A stretch of DNA of 64,000 nt, taken from Lachnospiraceae bacterium (GTDB taxonomy: Bacteria > Bacillota > Clostridia > Lachnospirales > Lachnospiraceae). Position 1 is the first letter of the stretch. Every line of letters starts with the position of its first letter. The notes beneath the pieces were generated by a model. It had not been told where the DNA came from, made no database searches, and was given only the letters and a program-made list of their open reading frames with translations. The stretch spans positions 1-64,000 of the forward strand of contig JAKSRP010000005.1 of the NCBI GenBank assembly GCA_024403555.1. The letters run 5' to 3'. The position numbers were made by a program, and so were the translations under genes. Positions 33,791-41,358 of this stretch are shown in pieces.

Positions 33791-34011
33791 GGTGGGGCAC
33801 CTCCTATATATAAAATTCTTTAAATTATGTACGTTTCTACAAAGCACAATTATTATAATACGATTATTTTGTGAAATCAAGTAGTCATGCCTAATTTTGA
33901 ACGGGTGAAAACAAATCACTTGTAAATATCATGAAACTGTATTAGAATGAATCTAGATAAGAATTTATCTGATGTAAAATAGTACTATTAAAAACAAAGG
34001 AGGATTTCACA

Positions 34012-34182
34012 ATGGCACATATCATTTCTGACGATTGCATCATGTGTGGTGCTTGCGAAGGTACTTGCCCAGTTGGCGCTATCGCTGAAGGCGATGGAAA
34101 ATACGATGTTGATGTAGATTCCTGCATCGATTGTGGAGCTTGCGAAGACGGATGTCCAGTAGGCGCTATTTCCGCTGAATAA
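34012..34182 (+). CDS. Small 2[4Fe-4S] ferredoxin
   Basis: A 56-aa clostridial-type ferredoxin with two complete cluster motifs: CIMCGACEGTCPVG and CIDCGACEDGCPVG, each CxxCxxCxxxCP. It carries low-potential electrons between anaerobic redox enzymes. RBS aaaggagg (33996-34003) gives good spacing to ATG. It is monocistronic with a terminator directly after. The ORF is too short for routine ORF cut-offs but leaves no doubt. Confidence 0.97.
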   Translation: MAHIISDDCIMCGACEGTCPVGAIAEGDGKYDVDVDSCIDCGACEDGCPVGAISAE

Positions 34183-34201
34183 TTAAAAGTAAAAAATTAT
34201 G

Positions 34202-34237
34202 GAGAGAGGGTTTCCGTTTGGGAACCCTCTTTTTGGT
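34202..34237 (+). terminator. Terminator of the ferredoxin gene
   Basis: agagggttTcc and gggaaccctct arms around gttt, then TTTTT. Confidence 0.88.
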
Positions 34238-34245
34238 ATACAGGA

Positions 34246-34737
34246 ATGAAAAATTTAGATCTATTCTTTCGCATCTGCAAAAAGCAGTTAGATGCAATAA
34301 AAATTCCATACGGTAATATTGTCGAAGTTTCTGTGAATAAGAGATTTCGTTCGACCTGGGGACGTTGCCATCGTCTGGCAGATGGATCTGGGTTTCGCAT
34401 TGAGATTTCAGGAAGGCTTCTTGAGAATGACGTGCCGGAAGAGTCTTTGATGCAGACATTGATTCATGAGATAATTCATACCTGCCCGAACTGTATGAAC
34501 CATGGTGCGATGTGGAAGTATTATGCCGACAAAATCAATCAGGCCTATGGCTATCGTGTGAAGCGGACAAATGCTCCCGAAGAGCTTGAAGTAAAAGCAC
34601 GGGATGTGGATTATCCGTATCAATTTCAGTGTGTACGTTGTGGACAGGTCGTAAAACGTCAGAAGATGTCGAAGTTTGTGAAGTATTATAAGAGATATCG
34701 CTGCGGAAAATGTGGTGGTGGTTTTAAGAAGATATAG
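34246..34737 (+). CDS. SprT-like zinc metalloprotease-fold protein
   Basis: A 163-aa protein with the SprT signature TLIHEIIHTCPNCMNHGAMW, that is HExxH plus a downstream His as third zinc ligand. A C-terminal zinc ribbon (FQCVRCGQ, YRCGKCGGGF) follows. Eukaryotic relatives (Spartan) cleave DNA-protein crosslinks; bacterial SprT-like proteins are poorly characterised. The Shine-Dalgarno (cagga) is weak, and the start lies only about 10 bp after the ferredoxin terminator, so read-through expression is possible. Confidence 0.87.
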   Translation: MKNLDLFFRICKKQLDAIKIPYGNIVEVSVNKRFRSTWGRCHRLADGSGFRIEISGRLLENDVPEESLMQTLIHEIIHTCPNCMNHGAMWKYYADKINQAYGYRVKRTNAPEELEVKARDVDYPYQFQCVRCGQVVKRQKMSKFVKYYKRYRCGKCGGGFKKI

Positions 34738-34744
34738 GGGGATG

Positions 34745-34788
34745 TAAAAAGGCCGTGTTCTATGGCAGAACACGGCCTTGATTTTTTG
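34745..34788. terminator. Terminator between the SprT-like gene and mecA
   Basis: Arms aaggccgtgttc and gaacacggcctt flank tatggca, with T tracts on both sides. Confidence 0.85.
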
Positions 34789-34830
34789 ATATATAACATT
34801 GCTGTTAGCATTCTGGCGATTCGATGCCAA

Positions 34831-35679
34831 TTATAACATTGCTAAGGTATTCAGCGCGTCGCTTTCCACAATCTTTACGAAGTGTTCTTCGCAGTAAGCG
34901 GCAATTGCATATGTATACTGAATCTGCATTGCAAATTCACTTAACACATCGCCGAATTCCTGGAATTCTTCTTCGGTATGTGGATGACGTTCAACCAGAA
35001 GATAATAGAAATCTTCTTCTGTATCTTTATATAAAGTATTCTCACCTTTGTAGAAATCAGATACTGCCTGGGCAGCAGCCATAGCCTGACCAAGATTGAT
35101 GAAACGATACATACGGTGAGTTTCTGGAAGTGGCTGTGGTTCATTCACTGAAGATGTGGCAGAATCCTCTGTCTTGCCAGAGTTTTCCTCATCTTTTTCA
35201 GCATTCGCCTTACGGGAAGCGGCAATACGCTTTCTTGCTTCTTTAAAAATCTCACCGATTGGAGAAAAATGTTCCTCTTTATCACCAGTTTTATCCTTGT
35301 AGTTTTCTAAAGATTCTTCGATGTTATCAGAAACACGTTCGATGATGTTATCTAAGATATCTTTTTTCTCATCGTCAGACATATTCTCTAATGGAGACAT
35401 GAAATTGGAGAACTTTTCGGAAAGCTCTTTCGTGTCATCTACTTTGGTGATGATTAAGATAATCTTTTCAGCGGAAACTGGTACAGCTTCGATCATAAGT
35501 GGATTATCTTCTACTTCAAAACCGAATTCATCGGATGCCTGTTCCATCATGTCGTGGAATAATTCGCGGGCATTCTCGGTTCCCATGGCGAGCTCGTTGA
35601 GCATAACCTGGTGTTCTTCTAAATCTTCTTTTGTTAAAGTGCAACGAATCTGATTGTCATTGATTTTTTCTATTTTCAA
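34831..35679 (-). CDS. mecA: Adaptor protein MecA
   Basis: A 282-aa adaptor that delivers substrates to the ClpC-ClpP protease. The N-terminal substrate-binding part reads MKIEKINDNQIRCTLTKEDL. A long acidic, lysine-rich linker follows (about residues 100-190), then the C-terminal ClpC-binding domain with YRFINLGQAMAAAQAV, LYKDTEEDFYYLLVER and the ending IVESDALNTLAML. It may influence competence or sporulation regulators as in Bacillus. Gene neighbours give no further clue. Confidence 0.92.
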   Translation of the reverse strand: MKIEKINDNQIRCTLTKEDLEEHQVMLNELAMGTENARELFHDMMEQASDEFGFEVEDNPLMIEAVPVSAEKIILIITKVDDTKELSEKFSNFMSPLENMSDDEKKDILDNIIERVSDNIEESLENYKDKTGDKEEHFSPIGEIFKEARKRIAASRKANAEKDEENSGKTEDSATSSVNEPQPLPETHRMYRFINLGQAMAAAQAVSDFYKGENTLYKDTEEDFYYLLVERHPHTEEEFQEFGDVLSEFAMQIQYTYAIAAYCEEHFVKIVESDALNTLAML

Positions 35680-35804
35680 TTCTTCACACCCTTTCGATTT
35701 TTGTTATGGAATTAAGTATAATGTTAGAATAATAGCTTGTAAAGGGTTTTTCGCCTCAGATTCATTTGTTCATTATTTTTTAAGAAATGCTCAATGAATT
35801 CTTT

Positions 35805-35980
35805 ATGAAAATATTTCCATCTAAGGTATATAATAGATAAATAGAAGGAGCGCTAACCTTCTTTTAAGAGTAAAGTATAATATTTAGATTTTTTAGTCGC
35901 CCACGAAAAAGTAATAAAATGATTATACTAAAAGAGCCGTGAATTGTCAGATGAATTGTTCGATGATTGCGGCTTTTTTT
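35805..35980 (+). ncRNA. Candidate small RNA with its own promoter and terminator
   Basis: ATGAAA (35805-35810), an 18-bp spacer and TATAAT (35829-35834) could start a transcript of about 135 nt near 35841. It ends in agccg/cggct with seven T (35932-35979). No ORF with a Shine-Dalgarno is contained. An agaagg/ccttct hairpin lies near the 5' end. Independent support is lacking; the rest of 35680-36020 shows nothing else. Confidence 0.35.
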
Positions 35981-36023
35981 ATGCGATCAAATGTTAATAT
36001 CAGATTTCCGGTATTTTTTTAAT

Positions 36024-36091
36024 AATACGTTAAGGTACTTCGTGTTTTGCGGAAAGAAACGGCTGATAATATAAAACCATAGAAAACAACA
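36024..36091 (+). promoter_or_regulatory. 68-bp duplicated regulatory element, copy 1
   Basis: It runs from aatacgttaaggtacttcg through ggaaagaaacggctgataat to the A-rich end. It is matched at 64 of 68 positions by 36773-36840. The conserved AT-rich centre (tgataatataaaa) probably includes a -10 box with ttttgc as a poor -35; a dedicated activator is likely. It lies 29 bp before the 39-aa ORF. Confidence 0.7.
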
Positions 36092-36120
36092 ACACATCAC
36101 AAAGCAAAGGAGAAAACATT

Positions 36121-36240
36121 ATGAAAACATTATTTGAAAGAATTAGTAACTGCATGAACGAATACAACGATATTTGTGCAAAGAACCCAGAATTTGCTCA
36201 GAGAGTAGCACTTACAACTGTAGGCTTACATCTTTGCTAA
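36121..36240 (+). CDS. Small ORF, 39 aa, unknown
   Basis: Begins MKTLFERISNCMNEYNDIC and ends VALTTVGLHLC, with RBS AAAGGAG (36106-36112) at ideal spacing. It is amphipathic, has three cysteines and is not clearly transmembrane. It follows regulatory copy 1 and precedes another small ORF with a strong Shine-Dalgarno, so it is probably translated. I do not recognise it; a small regulatory peptide or stress protein are possibilities without evidence. Confidence 0.6.
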   Translation: MKTLFERISNCMNEYNDICAKNPEFAQRVALTTVGLHLC

Positions 36241-36309
36241 TAACGATAAACAAGAATCAATATACAAGAGCAAACGATAATCCAGGCAACCAGGAAAGGA
36301 GGAAATGAC

Positions 36310-36387
36310 ATGTTAGGTGAAAGAATTTTTGGATTAGATTTCGCAGCAGATTTATTTGCAGATTGTGTTTTTGGTAGCCTTATCTAA
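36310..36387 (+). CDS. Small ORF, 25 aa, unknown
   Basis: Begins MLGERIFGLDFAADLFADC and ends with VFGSLI, preceded by the strong RBS AAAGGAGG (36295-36302). The peptide is hydrophobic and acidic. The opening GERIFGLD recalls the N terminus of the AtpF protein of this same window (MDGRIFGLDLQ), which may be coincidence. It probably shares a transcript with the 39-aa ORF, ending at the terminator at 36431. Confidence 0.5.
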   Translation: MLGERIFGLDFAADLFADCVFGSLI

Positions 36388-36430
36388 TAATAGATTACTT
36401 AAAACAATAGAAAATTTGAATAAGCATAGC

Positions 36431-36468
36431 ACCAAAGAGTTTACAGCAATGTAAGCTCTTTTTCTTTT
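36431..36468 (+). terminator. Terminator of the small-ORF transcript
   Basis: aaagagtttaca and tgtaagctcttt arms followed by TTCTTTT. Between this and copy 2 (36469-36772) I see only a 14-codon ORF at 36483 without a good Shine-Dalgarno and AT-rich sequence. Confidence 0.75.
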
Positions 36469-36772
36469 GAGGATGCAATCAAATGGATATTAAATCATTA
36501 GAAGATCATGATTACGAAGTTAAATGAAGTGGTGCAGAGAGTTTGTATATTTTCTAACGATGGATCATTGTATATATAAATTGTGAACTTGTTACATTGT
36601 CATGACAAAGATAGTTACAAAGAAAATGGCTTATTTATAAGGATGTTTAATCCTTATAACAGGCAATACTGGATTTATGTCTAACTTAAGGGTTCACATC
36701 AGTGTTTACTTTGGGATTTTTAAGGTTATTAAATGTCCACTTTTTGGGGTACACATCAACTTGTTCTTTAAG

Positions 36773-36840
36773 AATACGTTAAGGTATTTCGTGTTTTGTG
36801 GAAAGAAACGACTGATATTATAAAACCATAGAAAACAACA
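36773..36840 (+). promoter_or_regulatory. 68-bp duplicated regulatory element, copy 2
   Basis: Differs from copy 1 at four positions only (three transitions, one A/T), while sequence on either side is unrelated. It precedes the DUF5684 gene by 135 nt. The conservation suggests one regulator or alternative sigma factor acting on both transcripts. Confidence 0.7.
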
Positions 36841-36975
36841 GAGCAACACAAAATGAACTAAGTGAAGGAGTAACGGTTGGGGAAGATGATCGAGTCGGTC
36901 CTGGTTGTGAAGAGTAACAAGACATTTTAAAAGCTCACAAACAAAACAATTTAAAAAGCAAAGGAGAACAAAATT

Positions 36976-37422
36976 ATGACAACATTATTAACAGCAGGTT
37001 TAACAGTAGCAGCATACGCATTAGAAACAGCAGGAAAGTGGAAAGTACTTGAAAAGATGAATGAAGAAGGATGGAAAGCACTGATTCCGGTATACAGCGA
37101 ATACTTAATCTTCAAAAATGTATACAGTGTAAAAGCATTCTGGATTTCTCTTTTCGCATCAATTTATGCATTGGGAGCAGCAGAAATCTTAAAACAGATT
37201 AATATTGAAGCAATGGCAGTAACATTTTTACCAGTTTTACTTTTAGTATGTCTGACACAGATCGCAGTAGCTTTAGTAGCCGTTGTAATTGATCTAAAAG
37301 TACTTTACAAATTAGCAAAAGCATTTGGACATGGAATGGGATACACAATCGGATTAATCATTGCCGAACCATTATTCGCATGTATCTTAGGATTTGGAAA
37401 AAGCGAATACGAAGCAGCATAA
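36976..37422 (+). CDS. DUF5684-type small membrane protein
   Basis: A 148-aa membrane protein with about three transmembrane helices (VYSVKAFWISLFASIYALGA; a long hydrophobic block around residues 78-105; YTIGLIIAEPLFACILGFG). The cytoplasmic-side motif NEEGWKALIPVYSEYLIFK matches the DUF5684 consensus (GWKALIPxYN). Such proteins are widespread in Firmicutes and of unknown function, sometimes fused to signal peptidase. RBS caaaggagaac is strong. It is controlled by regulatory copy 2. Confidence 0.8.
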   Translation: MTTLLTAGLTVAAYALETAGKWKVLEKMNEEGWKALIPVYSEYLIFKNVYSVKAFWISLFASIYALGAAEILKQINIEAMAVTFLPVLLLVCLTQIAVALVAVVIDLKVLYKLAKAFGHGMGYTIGLIIAEPLFACILGFGKSEYEAA

Positions 37423-37618
37423 ATAAAACAGAAAATAAAAGAATAGACGAAACAATTTCAGGACGAAGATAAGGAGGGTAGAAACCAAAAGAAGTAATCC
37501 TTTTGATGTTGTTTTGTTGTACCAGGAGGCAGCCGACAGGCTGCCTTCACTGCGTTTGGCCATCATGATCACATAAAATTGTACTTCTAAAAGAACATAA
37601 AAAAATTTGAAAAATGGG

Positions 37619-37647
37619 TTGACAGGTTAAAAATCCTATGATAGAGT
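37619..37647 (+). promoter_or_regulatory. Strong promoter of the large purine-rich RNA
   Basis: TTGACA (37619-37624), 17-bp spacer ending in TGA, and TAGAGT (37642-37647): a perfect -35 and an extended -10. It faces no ORF. The gap 37423-37618 holds the short hairpin aggcagcc/ggctgcct (37527-37546), without a T tract. Confidence 0.75.
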
Positions 37648-38071
37648 AGTCATCGTTGTGTCGGGGAACACTGAGACAACGAAAACCTGAAAGGGTTGGA
37701 AAGCACGAGAGGAAGCCGGGAAACTGGCGGACAGGAAGGGCGTTCGGTTCGAAAGAACAGGGAGTCAGAAAGTGTGGCTGAGTACCGGAAGCGAAGGCGG
37801 AAGGGAAAGGAGATCATCTGCGGAGGCAAGCGAGAGCGAAGCGGCCGGAAAAGCGAAACGGTCCTTGGAAAAGGACAGGGAAGCGAAGAGATGAGCCGGT
37901 AGGGAGCGGAAGCGACCGAAGGTAAGGTGCCTGACGGTGGAGGAAAGGCCATCGGGGAAAGGAACGGGCTGAAGAAAGAGCAGAACGGGCCGGAAGGTAC
38001 GAAGCGGAGCGAAAGCGAAGTGGAAGAGAGAAGTGCGAATGGTGAAAGCCAGGAAGCCGGACGAAGCGGTA

Positions 38072-38150
38072 AAGCAAAGAAGTGAGGAAGCAGGAACGAG
38101 AGTGAGAGCGGAGGCATGGAAAGGGCGGAAGACGAGCGGACGGAAAAAGC
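38072..38150 (+). repeat. 79-nt internal repeat of the large RNA, copy 1
   Basis: Matches 38584-38662 at 70 of 79 positions without gaps. Seven or eight of the nine differences are transitions. The small hairpin in both copies keeps a GNRA loop: acGAGAgt here, acGAAAgt in copy 2. Confidence 0.85.
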
Positions 38151-38583
38151 ACGAGGCGAGCGAAGAGTGAGCCGAGAGCCTGGGGAGGCGCGAAAGTGCG
38201 GAAAGGAAGCATGGAGCGAGGAAACAGGCTGGACCAAATGGAAACATGGGGTTTAGAATCGTCGGATGAAGTTTCGGGAGACCGGGATGGAGTTAAAAGC
38301 CTGGGAAAGAAGAAAAGGCTGTGGAACTGGTGAAAACTGGGGAGTCAGAGGGATCTGAGAAACAGCAGAAAGTAAGAACAGGAAAGCGGCGAGACCGGGA
38401 GAAAGACCGGGAAGGTGCATAGCAGAGCGGGGACGAAAGGAACCGAAGACTGAAAGAAGGAACGCGGGATTAGAGATAAGAGCGCGGGACGAGAGGCACA
38501 AAGGCTGGTAGGGAGGAAACGAACGAAGGAGCCTTAAGAGAAGCGCGAAGGGAAGAAAGGCCCGGAAGACATGCGAAGGAATG

Positions 38584-38662
38584 AAGCAAAGAAGTGAGGA
38601 AGCAGGAACGAAAGTGAGAGCAGAGGCACGAAAAAGGCAGAAGGAGAGCGGATGGAAAAAGC
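38584..38662 (+). repeat. 79-nt internal repeat of the large RNA, copy 2
   Basis: Second copy, 512 nt downstream of the first. The first 28 bases (aagcaaagaag ... aacga) are identical to copy 1. Confidence 0.85.
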
Positions 38663-38906
38663 GCAGATGCAGAAGCGAAAGTGATGCATAAGTTCCTGTG
38701 AGAGTGGAAGAGATGAAACGATCACTGAGGCCTGGATGAGTGAAAAGTCAGACAGGAGAAAGGGGCGGCAGCGGAAAGCGAAAGCAGGAAGCTGTAAGGT
38801 GCTAAGAACCGAAAACTGAACTGTGGGAGACTGCAGGAAAAACTGAAAGAAACATATTCTTACCGAGGGACGAAAAGTCTGTAGGTAAGATACGAGCACT
38901 GAGATA

Positions 38907-38940
38907 ACAGCTCTGTCCGAAAGGACAGGGCTTTTTTATT
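38907..38940 (+). terminator. Terminator of the large RNA
   Basis: agctctgtcc and ggacagggct arms close a GAAA tetraloop and run into TTTTTT. Confidence 0.92.
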
Positions 38941-38998
38941 TTTGACTATGAGAGATGTTTGCTTGATCATCATAGATTGTCATAAGATGAATCAACAT

Positions 38999-39385
38999 GT
39001 GCCACAGATCATCATTTTATTATCTGTGGCACTGAATTTTGTGAGAAATTGATTACAGATTCTGGCTGTCGAATCTGTGGCACTGAATTTTACGAGGAAA
39101 TGATTACAGATTCTGACTGTCGAATTTGTGGTACCATTTTTTACAAAAGAATGATTACAGACTATTGTTATCAAATTTGTGGTACCAATTTGGGTGCTAC
39201 AGCTTCATGTTTTGCTTCCTGTAATACATTTTTACAGAATTTCAGTACCACAGATATTAAAGCTATTATATGTAATGCATTTTTCTAAAATTTTGGTGCC
39301 ATGGATTGAAAAACTGATATATGTAATACTATTTGGCGGAATTTCAGTGCCACAGATTTCAATTGTTTTTCCTGTGGCACTTTCC
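38999..39385. repeat. Mirrored array of ~50-bp hairpin repeats (family A, copy 2)
   Basis: The left cap is GTGCCACAGAT/ATCTGTGGCAC (38999-39031). Forward units start at gattacag 39051, 39102 and 39153 (exact 51-bp period), with cores gaatctgtggcactgaattt. After a pivot near 39195-39240 the units continue in inverse orientation (ttcagtaccacagat 39241, tttggtgccatgga 39292). The right cap is agtgccacag/ctgtggcact (39346-39381). Inside each forward unit acagatt pairs with aatctgt. The family is the same as at 8481-8868. It lies between the large-RNA terminator and that of the minus-strand rpiB gene. Confidence 0.82.
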
Positions 39386-39388
39386 AGG

Positions 39389-39430
39389 CACAATTCAGAC
39401 GGATTCAGACACAATTCAGACGGATTCAGA
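39389..39430. repeat. Two perfect tandem copies of a 21-bp repeat
   Basis: cacaattcagacggattcag plus a final a, at 39389-39409 and 39410-39430, followed by a partial third start (cgg). Directly to the right of the mirrored array. Confidence 0.85.
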
Positions 39431-39512
39431 CGGAGGGGCGGACGAATCCACTCAAAATTGTTGACTTGTATAAAAATCACAATCCCAAACCTCACATTTT
39501 TAGATTTAAAAA

Positions 39513-39567
39513 CAAAAAAGAGTCGTTTAACCTTCTGGCAGTCAAGCCAGCGCATTAAACGACTCTA
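39513..39567 (-). terminator. Terminator of rpiB
   Basis: Arms agagtcgtttaa and ttaaacgactct with an inner ctggc/gccag stem; on the minus strand TTTTTTG follows. Confidence 0.8.
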
Positions 39568-39638
39568 AATAGTTCAATAATTAATACCTCAATTATTCAA
39601 TTGAAGTAAATCAATCGAAGTAGAAAACACAATCGATC

Positions 39639-40082
39639 CTACTGTTCCATTTCGATTGCGTGCATCATTTCTAATCTTCTGACATGTCTTGGATCATTAG
39701 AGAATTCTGTATCTAAGAATGTATCTAAGATTTTGATTGCAAGACCAGGACCTGTAACACGAGCGCCGAGTGCTAAGATGTTAGCATCGTTGTGTGTTCT
39801 TGTTGCTTCAGCACAGAAGCAGTCTGTACATAATGCTGCACGGATACCTTTGATCTTGTTTGCTGTAACAGAGATACCGATACCTGTTCCACAAATTAAG
39901 ATACCTCTTTCGCATTCGCCAGAGATAATTGCATCTGCAACTGCTTTACCATAGATTGGATAATCAACGGATTCTTCGCTGTAGCAGCCAAAGTCCTTGT
40001 ATTCTAATCCTCTTTTGTCTAAGTGTGCCATAATTTCCTGTTTAAGTGCATATCCACCGTGGTCACAACCGATAGCTATCAT
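39639..40082 (-). CDS. rpiB: Ribose-5-phosphate isomerase B
   Basis: A 147-aa isomerase interconverting ribose 5-phosphate and ribulose 5-phosphate in the pentose phosphate pathway. The N-terminal MIAIGCDHGGYALK carries the phosphate-binding Asp-His, RGILICGTGIGISVTANK holds the catalytic Cys and Thr-Gly loop, and the ending HVRRLEMMHAIE is typical. I use the ATG at 40082 with ggagga eight bases upstream; the ATG at 40097 would include the Shine-Dalgarno itself. It lies 38 bp after the Sua5-type gene on the same strand. Confidence 0.95.
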   Translation of the reverse strand: MIAIGCDHGGYALKQEIMAHLDKRGLEYKDFGCYSEESVDYPIYGKAVADAIISGECERGILICGTGIGISVTANKIKGIRAALCTDCFCAEATRTHNDANILALGARVTGPGLAIKILDTFLDTEFSNDPRHVRRLEMMHAIEMEQ

Positions 40083-40119
40083 ATTTATTTCCTCCATAAT
40101 CTTTTATTTACAAACGAAT

Positions 40120-41178
40120 TTATACTTCTATTCTATCATATCCCGCCGCTTTTGTCAGACGATTCATGATAGCAAATCCATTTTCTCCGGAATCAAATAC
40201 CTGAGAATAGATGACGTCCACATCTTCGTGATCGAACTGTCTTAAAACGTCATAAAGGTTCTGCGCGATGGTATCATCACTGTCTCTGGTACCGATGGAT
40301 AAGATGACATCTCCATGATATGAACTGATCGTATCGTCGGTTCCGATAATGCCAACCCTTAGGGCCTGATCATGAGCTTGCTCTGTCTTCTTATTGATAT
40401 AACCAACGACTTTATCTATGTCGCCGGAAACGAGAAGCAAATCTGCTTTTGGCGCGTAATGCTTATATTTCATACCCGGTGCCTTTGGAGCTAAGCCTTT
40501 TAACTTATTACTGTCAAGCACTGCAGGATCAATACTTACAGGTTCTCCGATTACCTCTTCAAACATCTCTGGAGTGATAAATCCCGGGCGTAGAATCATA
40601 GGATGCTCCCCTGTAAAATCAATAATGGTAGATTCGATACCAATGCCGACCATGCCACCATCTAAAATACAAGGAATCTTGCCCTTCATATCTTCAAAAA
40701 CATGCTCTGCTTTTGTTGGACTAGGTCTTCCAGATGTGTTCGCACTTGGAGCCGCAATTGGACATTGGCTTGCGCTAATCAATGCCAGTGCAACCGGATG
40801 ATCCGGCATACGGACAGCAACCGTAGAAAGACCACCTGTTGTTCCATCCGGAACAATCGCTTTCTTATTCAGAATCACGGTCATTGGACCAGGCCAGAAA
40901 GCTTTCATCGCTTTCTTTGCAGCTTCCGGAATATCCGTTACCAATGGCTTTAACTGTTCGATATCAGAAATGTGTAAAATCAGAGGATTATCCGATGGTC
41001 TCCCCTTTGCCGCATAAATCTTAGCTGCAGCCTCCGGTACAAGACCATTTGCACCCAGACCATACACAGTTTCTGTTGGAAAAGCCACCAGTTCTTCGTT
41101 CTTAATAAAGTCTGCTGCCTGTTCTATCAGATTCTGGTCGATATGAGATTGATCTACTTTTAAAACTTTTGTATTCAT
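40120..41178 (-). CDS. L-threonylcarbamoyladenylate synthase, Sua5 type
   Basis: A 352-aa enzyme for the first step of the tRNA t6A modification: threonine, bicarbonate and ATP to threonylcarbamoyl-AMP. The YrdC domain (residues 10-200) has AFPTETVYGLGANG, KGRPSDNPLILHI, MTVILNKK, and CPIAAPSANTSGRPSPT. The C-terminal Sua5 domain, beginning after PGMKYKHYAPKADLLL, distinguishes it from short TsaC. The start ATG at 41178 is chosen because an ATG at 41184 abuts the Shine-Dalgarno (aaaggga). Confidence 0.93.
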   Translation of the reverse strand: MNTKVLKVDQSHIDQNLIEQAADFIKNEELVAFPTETVYGLGANGLVPEAAAKIYAAKGRPSDNPLILHISDIEQLKPLVTDIPEAAKKAMKAFWPGPMTVILNKKAIVPDGTTGGLSTVAVRMPDHPVALALISASQCPIAAPSANTSGRPSPTKAEHVFEDMKGKIPCILDGGMVGIGIESTIIDFTGEHPMILRPGFITPEMFEEVIGEPVSIDPAVLDSNKLKGLAPKAPGMKYKHYAPKADLLLVSGDIDKVVGYINKKTEQAHDQALRVGIIGTDDTISSYHGDVILSIGTRDSDDTIAQNLYDVLRQFDHEDVDVIYSQVFDSGENGFAIMNRLTKAAGYDRIEV

Positions 41179-41358
41179 AAGCATTCCCTTTCAATGGGTA
41201 TTATGTCATAACAATGGATGATTTGCAAGCATGCACAGATTCCTGCGTCTAAAAAAGTGTTTATTGTATACTTATTTTTAGTTTAAAATTATGGTATTAT
41301 AGTATTAGATAGGAAATGATTATATTATAGAAGAAATACATATAAGGGAGGTGTTTCT

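Larger units (their letters stand above)
37654..38940 (+). ncRNA. Candidate large structured non-coding RNA (~1.29 kb), family unknown
   Basis: A continuous stretch of extreme composition: very rich in G and A, poor in T (3 T in 38581-38640, 5 in 37861-37920), unlike all neighbouring DNA. It has a consensus promoter and ends in a perfect GAAA-capped terminator. Many short stems are closed by GNRA loops, for example aaccTgaaaGggtt (37685), gccgggaaactggc (37716), gttcgaaagaac (37747), gtccttggaaaaggac (37861) and gcgcgaaagtgc (38188). No plus-strand ORF has a Shine-Dalgarno and plausible product; minus-strand ORFs are composition artefacts. A 79-nt segment is duplicated inside it. It does not look like rRNA, RNase P, tmRNA, SRP RNA or a group II intron. 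Confidence 0.72.

Noticed and set aside
36024..36060. LytTR-type binding site (tacgttaag matches the half-site pattern)
   Set aside because: The second half-site is not at the required ~21-bp spacing, so the match is probably chance.
37650..38899. Minus-strand ORFs of 82-195 aa rich in Ser, Pro, Phe, Arg and Leu
   Set aside because: Purine-rich DNA leaves few stops on the opposite strand; all three minus frames look alike, with low complexity and no Shine-Dalgarno.
37654..38940. Group II intron or rRNA fragment
   Set aside because: No reverse transcriptase ORF, no recognisable domain V, and no conserved rRNA segments.
39049..39288. 79-aa ORF and overlapping minus-strand ORFs in the second array
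   Set aside because: Same cause as above; both strands are open because the units are palindromic.
41220..41358. Guanine riboswitch upstream of xpt
   Set aside because: The region is AT-rich with none of the conserved purine-aptamer junction or loop sequences.
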